64,000 nucleotides of DNA, from positions 253,434 through 317,433 of the forward strand of contig CAJNDS010001813.1 of NCBI GenBank assembly GCA_905221605.1, read 5' to 3'. This document shows positions 38,697 to 50,320 of this stretch, piece by piece. This stretch comes from Symbiodinium natans (taxonomy: Eukaryota > Sar > Dinophyceae > Suessiales > Symbiodiniaceae). Within the stretch, counting starts at the first letter, position 1; the number at the start of each line of letters is the position of its first letter. The notes beneath the pieces are model-generated. The model made no database searches, had not been told where the DNA came from, and saw only the letters and a program-made list of their open reading frames with translations. The translations under genes were made by a program, and so were the position numbers.

Positions 38697-38832
38697 TAGG
38701 GTTTAGGGTTTAGGGTTTAGGGTTTAGGGTTTAGGGTTTAGGGTTTAGGGTTTAGGGTTTAGGGTTTAGGGTTTAGGGTTTAGGGTTTAGGGTTTAGGGT
38801 TAGGGTTTAGGGTTTAGGGTTTAGGGTTTAGG
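38697..38832 (+). repeat. TTTAGGG array
   Basis: About nineteen units with a single TTAGGG hexamer. Confidence 0.96.
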
Positions 38833-39054
38833 ATCCCGAAGCCCTCAAGAACCCGAAGGAAGTCTGTGAGAGGCCGGCGGGGAAGATTGACCGATCGCGC
38901 CCAGGACTGTGAGAGCTCGGTGGAGAGCATGGCCCCCCAAAACGAGCCTGTGTTGGGGGGTTTGGGGTTTAGGGTTTAGGGTTTAGGGTTTCGGGTTTAG
39001 GGTTTAGGGGTGATTCGTAGCTAAGGATGGCCCTTAGAACCCTCGAACAAACTA

Positions 39055-39104
39055 AACATGATCCTCCTAAAACCATGAGGGAAAAGACAAAATGTCCGAA
39101 GGGC
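39055..39104. repeat. Single copy of the 'agacatgaaat' element
   Basis: Reads 'acatgatcctcctaaaacca' then 'gggaaaagacaaaatgtccg'. It matches the pair at 10073-10183 in order. Confidence 0.5.
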
Positions 39105-39205
39105 CTATACCCCCTTTCTACCCTATACAACCCAAGGGTTTAGGGTTTAGGGTTTAGGGTTTAGGGTTTAGGGTTTAGGGTTTAGGGTTTCCCTGATATT
39201 CCCTG

Positions 39206-39290
39206 CGAAACCCAAGGGCCCATACTTCAGAACCCTTTAAAGGAGGTAAGTGACCATACTACGGCCCATATAACTAACCACGAGACTCTT
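39206..39290. mobile_element. Partial 'gggcccatac' foldback copy
   Basis: Shares 'aagggcccatacttcagaac', 'cctttaaaggagg' and 'gaccatactacggcccat' with the 11328 cluster. Confidence 0.5.
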
Positions 39291-39339
39291 ATAAGGTTCT
39301 TAAAGGAGGGGGGTTCAGGGGGGGTATGTAACCCAAGGT

Positions 39340-39490
39340 TCCACAAGACTCCCCACTACTGCATAAGGCTCCCTAAGCTTCCCTAAGGTTCCCTATGAGG
39401 TACCCTAAACCCTCAACCATCAACCCTAAACCCCACATGAACCGCCTCCCTTAAGAACTTTACCCCCTGGGCCCCCTCCCTTACGAACCC
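39340..39490. repeat. 'aagcttccctaaggttccct' dispersed repeat, extended
   Basis: The same blocks as 14126 and 35616, with the right-hand 'ctcccttaagaac' block appearing twice. A short CCCTCAA/CCCTAAA stretch (39412-39435) interrupts it. Confidence 0.5.
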
Positions 39491-39662
39491 TACAACTTAA
39501 ATACTTGGTGGTTGAGCCCAACTTTTTGGTACCTGAAACAACAAAAGTGCTTTGTCACCGATAGGAAGAATCACAAACTAAAACAAGCAGTGAGCCCTAA
39601 CCCCTACCCACTCCCGCGAAAACCCCATAAACGCCACAAACCCTATAAACCTGCAAACCCTA

Positions 39663-39765
39663 TAAACCCCCCTCCCCCCTCCCCCCCAAAAAAAAACCTA
39701 AACCCTAACCCTAAACCACCCCCCTCCCCCCTCCCCCCCAAAAAAAAACCTAAACCCTAACCCTA

Positions 39766-39773
<8 letters not shown>
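39663..39773. repeat. Tandem duplicate of a C-rich/A-run/CCCTAAA unit
   Basis: A 55-60 bp unit ('cctcccccctccccccc', an A run, 'cctaaaccctaaccctaaac') occurs twice in a row, followed by C30 at 39774-39803. Confidence 0.9.
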
Positions 39774-39813
<40 letters not shown>

Positions 39814-39900
39814 ACATATATATATATATATATATAATGCTAATATGTATATATATATATAGTAGCATCTCTATATATGTATATATATATATATATTTAT
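39774..39900. repeat. Homopolymer C30, A run and TA microsatellite
   Basis: About thirty C, then A, then alternating TA with a few interruptions. A likely slippage and assembly-difficult site. Confidence 0.95.
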
Positions 39901-40018
39901 TTATTTATATTTATATTGTTTTTTAGATATATAAGCTGACAAAACAAAAACAGCAAGTAAGCAAATCAACAAAAAACAAAAAATCCATAAGCAAGCGAGG
40001 CCGAGGGGCGCCACACAC

Positions 40019-40087
40019 GCCAGAAGCCCGAGCTTCAGGGTCCGCCGCCGGGCCTCCCAGTCGGTGGATCGCGCGCGCTTGGAGCAC
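40019..40087 (-). CDS. Exon-like island, CSKRARSTDWEARRRTLKLG
   Basis: On the minus strand, after 'aaccccatgag', it reads CSKRARSTDWEARRRTLK and then LGLL to a GTGTGT donor. Strongly basic. Function unknown. Confidence 0.38.
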
Positions 40088-40089
40088 CT

Positions 40090-40390
40090 CATGGGGTTTA
40101 AGGGGTTGAGGGGTTGAGGGGTTTAGGGTTTAGGGTTTGGGGGTTTGGGGTTTGGGGGTTTGGGGTTTGGGGTTTAGGGTTTGGGGTTTGGTGGTTTGGG
40201 GCTTGGGGGTTTGGGGGTTTGGGGTTTAGGGTTTGGGGGTTTGGGGTTTAGGGTTTAGGGTTTAGGGGTTTGGGGTTTAGGGTTTGGGGTTTAGGGTTTG
40301 GGGTTTGGGGGTGTAGGGGTTTAGGGGGATAGAGTTTAGGTTAAGGTGTAGAGGTTTTGGGGTTAAGGATTTAGGGGTTTAGGGTTTTAA
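40090..40390 (+). repeat. TTTGGGG / TTTAGGG mixed array
   Basis: About thirty-five imperfect units of seven to eight bases (TTTGGGG, TTTGGGGG, TTTAGGG). Confidence 0.88.
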
Positions 40391-40786
40391 CCCCAATCCC
40401 GGCTTCCGACACCCCCGCGTCGGCCTCTGCTCGTCCAAAAGTGTCTGCTCCTCGACCATGACAAGGTCCTCCGACTGCAAACCCTAGATCCCTAAACCCC
40501 AAGCCCTAAACCCTAAACCCTAAACCCCAAACCCAGCTACCCCCTCCCAAACTCCTTCTCCCCTGGACTCTCAGGGTGTAGGGTTGACGCCTTAGGGCTT
40601 TGGGTCCGTGATCCACTCGACTTGGGTTGGGGGTTTAGGGTGGAGGGTGGAGGGTTGGGTTTCGGGTTGAGGGTTTAGGGTTTTTTGGTTCAGGGTTTAG
40701 GGTTGCAGCCCCACCCCAAAAGGAGGCACCTGAAACCCGAGAAGCCTAGCCCCAGTGCCATCGAACCCTGGTAAACCCAAAACTCA

Positions 40787-40903
40787 GAACCCTAAACCCT
40801 AAACCCGAAACCTAAACCCTAAACCCTAAACCCTAAACCCTAAACCCTAAACCCTAAACCCTAAACCCTAAACCCTAAACCCTAAACCCTAAACCCTAAA
40901 CCG
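40787..40903 (-). repeat. CCCTAAA array
   Basis: About fifteen units. Confidence 0.95.
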
Positions 40904-40906
40904 TAC

Positions 40907-40967
40907 GAGAACCCTCAAAGACCGGTCCCGCATTCCACCACCGCGGCTCGCATGTCCGCGAGGTGTC
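40907..40967 (-). CDS. Exon-like island, SRTCEPRWWNAGPVFEG
   Basis: Sixty-one bases on the minus strand, from 'atctgctgag' to a GTACGG donor. It reads DTSRTCEPRWWNAGPVFEGS. The CCCTAAA array follows within a few bases of the donor. Function unknown. Confidence 0.46.
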
Positions 40968-40975
40968 CTCAGCAG

Positions 40976-41090
40976 ATTTGGGGTTTAGGGTTTAGGGCTA
41001 GGGTTTAGGGTTTAGGGTTTAGGGTTTAGGGTTTAGGGTTTAGGGCTTAGGGTTTAGGGTTTAGGGTTTAGGGTTTATAGGGTTTAGAGG
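40976..41090 (+). repeat. TTTAGGG array
   Basis: About fifteen units with one GCTAGGG and one CTTAGGG. Confidence 0.94.
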
Positions 41091-42041
41091 CCATATAGGA
41101 TCTCGCAACGAGCCTCCCTCATGCCGTATTCCTACTACGTGAAAAAAACCCTAAGGCCATAGCACTGCCTGCAAGCGCGCAAGATTTGAACCACAAAGGC
41201 TGTGCTGAAACTAAATCGTAAACCCTAAGCCCTAAACCCTAAGCCCTGAACCCTAAACCCTAAACCCTCCCCAAGGGCGTGAATCGATTTAGGGTTGGGG
41301 CTTCAGGCTTCGGGCTCGGGGCTGAAGGTATAAGTAGAGTTACAAGGACCCTAAACCCTACACCCTACGCCCTAAATTGGGTTATGAGGATCTAAGTACC
41401 CTAAACCCTAAACCCAAAACCCCAAAACAACCCAAGCACTAAACCCTAAGCCCCCGCAAAAAAAGTTCTAAGTATCTTCACTGTACTGAGTCTGGTAAGG
41501 GGTCCTCTTTGTAGACCCGAAATGCATAGCCTTGAACAGCTTGCGGACCCATAATGTGAAAGGCCCAGGGGTTGAGGGGAGTTAGGGTTTAGGGTTTAGG
41601 GTTTAGGCGGTTTAGGGTTAGGGCGGTGTCGGGCTTACTGGCTAACTAGAGCTCAACACCCTGGAGCCCTCAAGCCACTGCAACTTGATCTAGCCGAAAC
41701 CCCACCCCCCCAAAACCCAAACCTTAAACCCTTACAAAGGAACACCTTAAACTCCTCGTCCAGACTTTCCCCGAAACTTTCCCGAGTCTAAGCCCTGAAC
41801 AATCTTCAATGAACCCGAGGATTTTTCGAACCCTAGAACCCTGGAACCCCCAACCCCAAACCCTGAACCCAAAACCCTAAACCCTAAACCCTAGACCCTA
41901 AACCCTAGACCCTAAACCCTGAACCCAAAACTTACAAGGCTTGGTTGGGTTTGAGGCTTAGGATCCTGCGCGTAGGGTGTAGGACTTTGCAGGGCTCACA
42001 GGCTCTTTTGGGGCCTTGGGCCTGCATGTAGGCTATAGAGG

Positions 42042-42140
42042 TTTGTTTAGGGTTTAGGGTTTAGGGTTTAGGGTTTAGGGTTTAGGGTTTAGGGTTCAGG
42101 GTTCAGGGTTCAGGGTTCAGCGTTTAGGGTTTAGGGTTTC
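42042..42140 (+). repeat. TTTAGGG / TTCAGGG array
   Basis: Eight TTTAGGG units followed by a block of four TTCAGGG. Confidence 0.94.
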
Positions 42141-42232
42141 TCCAAAAGACCAGTGTCTGGAAGAGGGCTTCGAAGGCCATCTCCCGCAAGAGGATGTGTG
42201 GGCGCGGGAAAACGCCGGCCAAGATGCCAGGG
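42141..42232 (-). CDS. Exon-like island, FPRPHILLREMAFEALFQTL
   Basis: On the minus strand, after 'catagcaag', it reads PGILAGVFPRPHILLREM and then AFEALFQTLVFW. The donor edge is unclear. The plus strand is also open. Function unknown. Confidence 0.38.
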
Positions 42233-42479
42233 CTTGCTATGGATGAAGTGGGGGTTAGGGTTGAACGTTCAGGGTGTAAGAACCCTAAACCCTAAACCCT
42301 AAACCCTAAACCCTAAACCCTATCACCCTAAAGCCCTAAAGCCCCAAAGCCCTACAACCCAAAACTTCTAAACCCTCAACCCTTGCTGTGATTGCTGGCT
42401 TTGGGGACCGCTCGGGCCTTTTGGGGGGCTTTCGGGAGCGGGAGCGTGCAGATGTCAATGTGAACTTCCGTATTGCGCT

Positions 42480-42565
42480 AAACCCTGGACCCTAAACCCT
42501 AAACCCTAAACCCTCAAACCCAAACCCTCAAACCCTCAAACCTAAACCCTAAACCCTAGACCTTA
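42480..42565 (-). repeat. CCCTAAA / CCCTCAA array
   Basis: About twelve units with decay. Confidence 0.9.
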
Positions 42566-42708
42566 AACCAGCCATACTGCCCTCAAGCCCCTCAACCTTC
42601 TGACCTCTACAACCTCTGGAGCTCCGTACGCCCCTGCATATAAACCCTACAAACCCTACAAACCCCAAACCCTGTTGAAGCCCTTCTATCTATACATATA
42701 TAATATGT

Positions 42709-42925
42709 ATCCCTAAACCCTAAACCCTAAACCCTACGCCCTAAGCCCCCAAGCCCCCTAAACCCACTACCCTAAACAACTAAACCCTAAACAACTGAAC
42801 CCGGATCCCTAACCCTAAACCCTAAACCCTAAACCCAAAACCCCTAAGCCCCTAAGCCCCTAAACCCTAAACCCTAAACCCCAAACCCTAAACCCTAAAC
42901 CCCAAACCCTAAACCCTAAACCCCA
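42709..42925 (-). repeat. CCCTAAA array with CCCCTAAG block
   Basis: About twenty-five units including CCCAAAA, CCCCTAAG and CCCCAAA variants. Confidence 0.9.
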
Positions 42926-42997
42926 GGGTTGGCTGAGAGGTTCTGAGTCGGTCTTTGCAGCCCTGGCTCCTGGGCCGCTTGGGTGGCGACTCTTAAG

Positions 42998-43255
42998 TTA
43001 GGGTTTAGGGTTTAGGGTTTAGGGTTTAGGGTTTAGGGTTTAGGGTTTAGGGTTTAGGGTTTAGGGTTTAGGGTTTAGGGTTTAGGGTTAGGTTTAGGGT
43101 TTAGGGTTTAGGGTTTAGGGTTTAGGGTTTAGGGTTTAGGGTTTAGGGTTTAGGGTTTAGGGTTTAGGGTTTAGGGTTTAGGGTTTAGGGTTTAGGGTTT
43201 AGGGTTTAGGGTTTAGGGTTTAGGGTTTAGGTTTAGGATTCAGGGTTTAGGGTTC
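42998..43255 (+). repeat. Longest uniform TTTAGGG array
   Basis: About thirty-four heptamers, nearly perfect, with two TTAGG/TTTAGG phase slips. Confidence 0.97.
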
Positions 43256-44081
43256 AGGCTTTAAAGTTTAGGGCTATTAACTTAGGGTTGAGGGTGGGTG
43301 GGGGGTTTAGTCAGGGTCTAGGGTTTAGGGGGTTTGGGGTTTACGCTAAACCTTAAACCCTAAACTCGAAACCCTAGCTAATGTACTGTATGGCTTAGGG
43401 TGAAGTACGGGTTGGGGAGGCCGCGCGCCGCCCAAGACACCCCTGCGTCTCAGAGGTCCCAAGTGCTGCACGTGTGGACTTTTGCGAACCTACAACTGGC
43501 GTTCTCAGGAATAGGTTTCGGGAGGGTCTAGGGTTTAATGTATTAGGGTTTAGGGTTTAGGGTTCAGGGTTCTCACACAGGAGCCAAACTAGTTCCATTA
43601 CATTATCCGCTTCTCATCCCTCTATCATTTACAAGATGGTGTACCCAAAGAGCACATGCCCATGTATCCGAAACCCTAAACCCTAAACCGTAAACACTAA
43701 ACCCTAAACCCTCTGGCTTGAGGGTCTAGTCAGGCAGGCTCGAGGATCCTCCAATCGGGATGTTTAGGATTTGGGGCTTAGGGATTTGGGACTTTGGCGG
43801 TTTAGGTTTAGGAGGTGTAGGGTTTGGGTTTGGGGTTTGGGCGTTGGGGTTTGGGGTTTGGGGTTTATTTGGGTTTGGGGTTGAAACTCGGGTTTGAAAG
43901 GGGCTAGGGTTTAGGGTTTAGGATCTTAGAGTCCTAGGGTTTAGGGTTTAGGGTTTAGGGCTCAGGGCCCACAGACCCGTAAGCACAAAAACGCTTTGAA
44001 CGCCATGAACCCTTCACATCCTTCAGCCCTTGTATATAAACCCTACAAACCCCATAAGCACCCAACACTTAACTTTAATGT

Positions 44082-44082
44082 G

Positions 44083-44113
<31 letters not shown>

Positions 44114-44120
44114 CATACAA
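44082..44120. repeat. TA microsatellite
   Basis: Two TA runs separated by TATG. Confidence 0.93.
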
Positions 44121-44326
44121 ATACCAGATTGAAACCCTGTATACCCTGTAAACTCCTAACGTAGGCCAGGCTACCCTAAACCCTAAACCCTTAACCCTAA
44201 ACCCTAAACCCTTAACCCTAAACCCCATGCGAAGGGACCTCCCCCAATTCGCGTGCAAAAGCGCGGCTTCAAGAGAAGGCCAGAGGCTCTCTTGACTGAC
44301 ACGGGGGCCCCCGCCAGGTTCCGTTT

Positions 44327-44395
44327 TAGGGTTTATAGGGTCTAAACCCTAAACCCTAAACCCTAAACCCTAAACCCTAAACCCTAGGGTTTATC
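44327..44395. repeat. CCCTAAA array capped by TTTAGGG at both ends
   Basis: 'ttttagggtttatagggtct' leads into six CCCTAAA units that end 'ccctagggttt'. Orientation switches on both sides without a spacer. Confidence 0.85.
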
Positions 44396-44898
44396 GCTCG
44401 GAGATGTTGGTTCTTGGGGTTTGGGCCTAAGGGATGGGCCCTATTGGGCTTTCGGGAGGGCCTTGAGGATTTAGGCCCTAGGGTTTAGGATTTTTAGATA
44501 CGCACACCCTCACAGAAGCAGGGGTGTGTGTGGGTAGTTCCTGAAGCAGGCACACCAGCTATGCATCACCAACATCCGTAAGCCCTGACAATCCTTGCTA
44601 TCGGAACTAGCTACCCTTACATCCAGAATCATATGGAAAAAGCCATAAGTCTAAATCCTCCCCTCCCCCCCCTCCCCCCCCCCAGCCCCCTACCTAGCCC
44701 CCCGTATGGCATAAAGATGTTTTTCGCCAGTTTGCAATTTGATTCTACTGGAGTGGAGGTTTCTTACGCCCCAGACAAATCCCTCAACCCTACAACCCAC
44801 ACCCTTAACCCAATAAAAAGCCCTAAACCCTAAACCCTAAACCCTAAACCCCAAACTTCCTAAACCCTAAACCCCAATAAACCCTACCAAGTAGGTAC

Positions 44899-44956
44899 TT
44901 CGGGAGGGGACAAGGGGCCCGGTCGTGCACGCCGCGAAAACCTGAAACTTGCGGAC
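44899..44956 (-). CDS. Exon-like island, RKFQVFAACTTGPLVPSR
   Basis: Fifty-eight bases on the minus strand, from 'gagacagcag' to GTACCT. It reads VRKFQVFAACTTGPLVPS. Function unknown. Confidence 0.44.
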
Positions 44957-44987
44957 CTGCTGTCTCCTAAAAGGACGTCTCGGTTGC

Positions 44988-45310
<323 letters not shown>

Positions 45311-45611
45311 GCCTTAGGGCTTAGGGTACCAGTTCCTAGTAGGGAAGGCTATGAGGGTATCTTGACACGGCAACTCTCCTACTAGGAGCCCTGGGAAATG
45401 TGACAACGAAGCAGAGAAACCTCGCGAAAACCCTAAGCTGATGACAAGCTTATCCTAAACTCTAAGCCCTAAACCCTAAACCCTAAACCCTAAATCCTAA
45501 ACCCTAAACCCGAAACCCTAAACCCTTTATGACCGGGCGTGGACAGCAAAAAAAGGCCTCAACCAAAGCCGAACGCCTCTGAGGCTCGAAAAGCCTTCAA
45601 TCTCGAACACG

Positions 45612-45712
45612 TAGGGTTCAGGGTTTAGGGTTCAGGGTTTAGGGTTTAGGGTTCAGGGTTTAGGGTTTAGGGTTTAGGGCTTAGGGTTTAGGGCTTGGGG
45701 TTTAGGGTTGTA
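45612..45712 (+). repeat. TTTAGGG array
   Basis: About fourteen units with TTCAGGG and CTTAGGG variants. Confidence 0.93.
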
Positions 45713-46461
45713 GCACTAATAGGATGGCCCTTAGAGCCCTTTAAGACATGGTTCCTGAAAGTCATCCTCATAAGTATAAGGGAGAAGATTTAGGGTTTAG
45801 GGGTTTCTAGGGCTTAGGCGTATCCCAAGAAGGCCTACCTGGTCTGTGACGCCCTTTCTGGGGAGACGTAAGAAGCCGACCCCTAAAACTTCTCGGCCCG
45901 GTAACTCCTGTCAGAGAAAATGAGCCGAGATAAAACTGCGGCGGAGCGGCATCGATACAGGGGTTGCTGGGCAAGGGGGGGGGGGGGGAGGCCCCAAAGC
46001 CACAACCATAATCCAAAATCGCCCTAAACCCGAAACCCGAAACCCTAAACCCAAAGCCCCGAACCCTACGCCCTTGAAGCCCAAAGCCCTACGCCCTTGA
46101 AACCCAAACCCCCTCAACCTCAACAGCTGGACAATTTTGCAAGGCCGCCCTGGTGGATTGGACAGGTTGAAGAAATGGATGGGGTTTTAGGGTTTTAGGG
46201 TTTAGGGTTTAGGGCTCCAGGGTTTCGGGTTGAGAATCGGGTTTCAGTCGGGGGTTTCAGTTGCCGGCGCTCCGTTGAGCTTTTGCGGTGCTTAGAACAC
46301 CCCCTAGACCCTAAACCCTAAACCCCAAACCCAAGAAAAAACCAAAAAACAAAAAGAGGTTGTACAGATTGACGTATTGAACACCTCAGCCTTTGCTGCA
46401 CCAGAGACCTGCACAGACTCGGGCCTAGCCCTAAAAACCCGAAACCCTGTTAGGGTTGGGG

Positions 46462-46562
46462 TGGGATGTTCCCCCCTTGTACGAACAGTCCTTACTAGGG
46501 ATTCTAGTACCCCCTATTAGAATCCATATTAAGGACTGTGAGTATAAGGGGTAACATCCCAA
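46462..46562. mobile_element. Foldback element, best copy of the 'gggatgttcccc' family
   Basis: The left arm 'tgggatgttccccccttgta' continues 'cagtccttactagggattct'. It pairs with 'agaatccatattaaggactg' and 'tataaggggtaacatccca'. The whole copy is about 100 bp with nearly complete self-complementarity. Confidence 0.82.
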
Positions 46563-46871
46563 GTGTGGTGTGTTGGGTTTGGGTTTCAGGGTTTAGGGCT
46601 TGAGGAGTAAAGCGACTTTTTGGGATTCTTTTCGGGTTTAGCGATTTACTTGGCTTGCGCGTTGAGGGTGACGTGAACTCCTGTCAGGCGGGGGGACATC
46701 CAACCCTAAACTGAAAACCAAAACCCCTACTCTGAGATGAGCCTTCTTGAAAGAGGTGCTATTGCGAATGCTGCCTATCTGAGCGGACTGCCAGCTAACC
46801 CGAAATCTGTCCACCCTGCACATTGAGCCCTTTGACTGACAAGAAAAATAAAGAAAGTGTTTGGGTATGAA

Positions 46872-47075
46872 TTGGGATGGTTGCCCTTATACTAACAGTC
46901 TTTGATCGGGATTATAATGGGGGTACTACTGTTTGTACCCTACTTTGGAGTAGACCGGTAGACCCTGAAAAAAAGTAGATACTTTTGGGATGAGTAGCTA
47001 TAATAGGAAATCAGAACCAATAAAGCATTAAAGTAAAGTACTCCAAAACCCAGAGTATAAGGCGGAGCATTCCCA
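46872..47075. mobile_element. Longer member of the 'gggatgttcccc' foldback family
   Basis: The left arm 'ttgggatggttgcccttata' with 'cagtctttgatcgggatt' and the right arm 'gagtataaggcggagcatt' enclose about 120 bases of unrelated sequence, including 'tttgtaccctactttggagt'. Confidence 0.6.
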
Positions 47076-47113
47076 GGGTTACCCTATGTAGGTTGTTACT
47101 TTGAAACCCCCTG

Positions 47114-47222
47114 GACCCAAGAGCACCCTAGGAATGAAGCGGATGCCCCTTTGGGCCTAAAGGGGCTCTTAGGCGACCTAAGCCCGGAAAAAAAGGAGTC
47201 AGGGCCTAGTCTGGGTCCTAGA
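47114..47222. mobile_element. ~110-bp 'gggtgccctttttgg' family copy
   Basis: Begins 'ggacccaagagcaccctagg', passes 'gatgcccctttgggcc' and 'aaggagtcagggcctagt', and ends 'ctgggtcctag'. Confidence 0.65.
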
Positions 47223-47230
47223 ATAGCAAG

Positions 47231-47289
47231 GGTTTAGGGTTTAGGGTTTAGGGTTTAGGGTTTAGGGTTTAGGGTTTAGGGTTTAGGGA
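47231..47289 (+). repeat. TTTAGGG array
   Basis: Eight units. Confidence 0.94.
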
Positions 47290-48010
47290 TCAGGCACGGT
47301 AACTTTTTGGCTCCGTGAGCTTGGGGCGTTTGTGGGGCCGACGACGGCCTTCGTTGGCCTCATAACACCACCGGCGTGCCCCGTTCCCGTGCGATGGGCC
47401 GGAAGCCCGGGGTTCAGGGTTTAGGGTTTAGGGTTCAGGGTTTAGGGTTTAGGGTTTAGGGTTTAGGGCTTAGGGTTTAGGGATTAGGGTTTAGGGTGTT
47501 CTACACCTTGGCGAGTCGCAGAGGCAAGAAATACACAAGCTCTACGCCCTCTGACGCTGCCAGCCCCCTCGAGTCAGTGCATCACAGTGCAGCAGTGTAG
47601 GCCCAAACCGTCGCCCTAAACTCTAAACCTTAAACCCTGAACCCGACTGCGGTGAACCTATAAGGGTTTAGGGTTTAGGGCTTTGGGTTTAGGACTTATA
47701 GGGCTTAGGGTCACGAGGGAGTCTTAATTGAGGGTTTTGAATATTTGAGTCTAACACCCTAAACCCTAACCCTAAACCCTAAACCCTACCCTAAACCCTA
47801 TCTTCTACTTCTATTCGCTGGCTTGATATGGCAGTGTAATCTGAGAAAGTAGAGCTAAACAGCTCTGGGTTTAGGGGTTAGGGTTCAGGGTTTAGGGTGA
47901 GGGCTGGCTTCAAGCACACTTCTGGTGGTGTCCCATCCGGAGACCGAACCCGGAACTGAAGGTTGCGATGGCTTAAACCCTCAGCCACAAAACCCTAAAC
48001 CCTGAATCCA

Positions 48011-48135
48011 GTTTAGGGTTTAGGGTTTAGGGTTTAGGGTTTAGGGTTTAGGGTTTAGGGTTTAGGGTTTAGGGTTTAGGGTTTAGGGTTTGGGGTGCAG
48101 GGTTTAGGGTTTAGGGTTTAGGCTTTAGGGTTTGG
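48011..48135 (+). repeat. TTTAGGG array
   Basis: About sixteen units. Confidence 0.95.
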
Positions 48136-48384
48136 ATTCTGAGACACGGTGATTTCTTTATTCCCTATGCCATAGTCATGGGTTCCCCAACCTTAGCCAG
48201 GCTTAACTATGCCTCAAGAGCCGTAATAATGGGGGGGGGAGTAGTAAACATAGACGTATAGATATGTATATATGTAGATTACAACCATATTCCTATATAC
48301 CTGTCGGCATCCCTGTATTAGCTCCCCACTCCCGCAAGTAACCTTCAAAGATGCAGGGCATTGCCGGCGAGATTCTCGTCCCTA

Positions 48385-48557
48385 ACCCGCCAAGAGCTAA
48401 ACCCTAAACCCGAAACCCTAAGCGCTAAACACCTAAAGCAAAAATCCAAGAAGCCCTAAACCCTAAACCCGAAACCCTGAACCCTAAACCCTGAGCCCTG
48501 AACCCTAAACCCTAAACCGTAAACCCTAAACCCTAAACCCCAAACCCTAAACCCTAC
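48385..48557 (-). repeat. CCCTAAA array, imperfect
   Basis: About twenty units with CCCGAAA, CCCTGAA and CCGTAAA variants. The last unit reads CCCTAC next to the island 48558-48606. Confidence 0.9.
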
Positions 48558-48606
48558 CAGCGCTGGCGGCTCTCGCGGGTGGCACTTGCTTCGCGCTTCC
48601 CTTCGC
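48558..48606 (-). CDS. Exon-like island with array-derived donor
   Basis: Forty-nine bases on the minus strand lie between 'ttgctggcag' and GTAGGGTTTAGGG, where the array supplies the donor. One frame reads GEGKREASATRESRQRW. Function unknown. Confidence 0.3.
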
Positions 48607-49445
48607 CTGCCAGCAAACAGGGCTTAGGGTTTGGGGTGTGGGGTTTAGGGTCCAGGGTTTAGCGTTTAGGGCCTGGGATTTGGGGTTCAGCGTCTGGGGT
48701 TTATAGAGTGTCGGGTGTAGGGTTTGGTGTCTGGGTTTTGGAGTTTAGGGTTCGGGGTTTGGGCCGATTAGGGTTCATTCCGAAGGTTAAGCGTTTAGGG
48801 TGGAGGCTTTAGGGTTGTGGGCTTGAAAATTTCAGGGGTTATTTGGGTCTAACGGCAACTTCCGAACTCGAAGGGTGCCCTTTTTTCCTGAATGGCGGTT
48901 TGAAAGAGGAGGGTTTAGGGTTTAGGGTTTAGGGTTTGGGGTTTGGGGTTTTGGGTTTTGGAACCCAGCTCCCAACCAAAGAGAACATGGCTTGTAGGGC
49001 CCGAGGGCTTCAAGCCATCTCAACTGGGGAACATGACCCTCAAACCTACACCCTAAACCACGAGCACTAGCTGTCTGATTCAATTCATCTGCCATGGTTC
49101 TTGCTATTGCGGAAGATCCACGCTCGTTTGGGCTTCGGGGGTTTTAGGATAGCAGTTCTGAGCTTTGAGGGGCGGCAGCGCTGAGGGGTGAGGGCTGTGC
49201 GATCTTTACGATGTCGCTTCTTTATCATCCATCAGGGTTTAGGGTTTAGGGTTTAAGGTTTAGGGTTTAGGGTTTAAGGTTTAGGGTTTAGGGTTCCTAG
49301 AAACCCGAAGCCCTGAACCGTCATGGTGGACTGCCGAAGACGCTGGAGTGCCACGTTTCTTTTGTCTCAAGTCAAGCGAACGGCGCCCATATGCTGCCTG
49401 GGCCCGCAAAGGTCGCCCGCTTTGGCTTTGGCTTTCTTGTCCTTT

Positions 49446-49553
49446 ACCCAAGAGTAACCCAGGAATACAAAGGGTAGCCTTGTTGGTTTAAAGGGGCTGA
49501 TGAGGGAACGTAAAGCCTGCAAGAAGGGAATGAGGGCCTACTCGGGGTCCTGG
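49446..49553. mobile_element. ~110-bp 'gggtgccctttttgg' family copy
   Basis: Runs 'acccaagagtaacccaggaa', 'aaagggtagccttgttgg', 'aagggaatgagggcctac', 'tcggggtcctgg'. A right-end fragment follows at 49944-49980. Confidence 0.62.
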
Positions 49554-49739
49554 AACGATAGTTGAAATTCCTTTTCTTCGCTCGCTGTGGTTTAGGGTTT
49601 AGGGTTTAGGGTTTAGGGTTTAGGTTGAGCTCAGGTAGGGTCGAGGTCACCTCCCCACGCTCAAGACTCGCGAGGCAAAACCCCGCCACCACCGAGTTTT
49701 TTGTTTCAGGTTTGGGCGGCCTTGGGTTCCTGAATGCCA

Positions 49740-49870
49740 AACCCGAAACCCCTAAACCCTAAACCCCCCAAACCCCCAAACCCCTAAACCCCTAAACCCC
49801 TAAACCCCTAAACCCTAAACCCCTAAACCTCTCAACCCTAAACCCTAAACCCTAAACCCTAAACCCTAAA
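49740..49870 (-). repeat. CCCCTAAA / CCCTAAA array
   Basis: About seventeen units, the eight-base CCCCTAAA form dominating. Confidence 0.92.
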
Positions 49871-50320
49871 GTAGGGTTTAGGGGGCCTCGGGTTGGCTTG
49901 TGAGGTTCGCGGGAAAATTCGAAGATTCGCGGCAGGAAAGCTCCCAAACAAAGGGAATCAAGGCCCACTCTGGGTCCTAGTAGTAGGGGGAGACCAGGCT
50001 ACGCAAGTATTCCTGGGAGCTAGCAGCATCCCCCCATGAAGGCCTGGATCTCTTGCTCCTTGCAACCCCAACAAAGGCCTGAAATCCCCAAAAGCCCTTC
50101 AGTTAGGATCCTGTACCCTAGTACCCTGAAACTCTGTGGAACCATAAACCCTAAGCCCTTAAACCCAAAAAATCCTAAACCCTAAAACCCTAAACCCTAA
50201 AACCCTAAAAACCTAAACCCTAAACCCTAAACCCTAAAACCCAAAGGTCGCGGTACTTTGAAGTGCGCCGGGGCCATCTAGGGTCTCGCAAGCCGAGCGC
50301 AGACTGGCCAGCTGCTCCTG

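Noticed and set aside
47290-47412. Exon-like island reading FWLRELGAFVGPTTAFVG on plus
   Set aside because: The minus strand is equally convincing (RWCYEANEGRRRPHKRPK) and neither edge has a decisive splice site.
47900-47980. tRNA or small structured RNA
   Set aside because: The 'ggagaccgaacccgg' stretch looked T-arm-like, but no acceptor stem or anticodon arm can be drawn.
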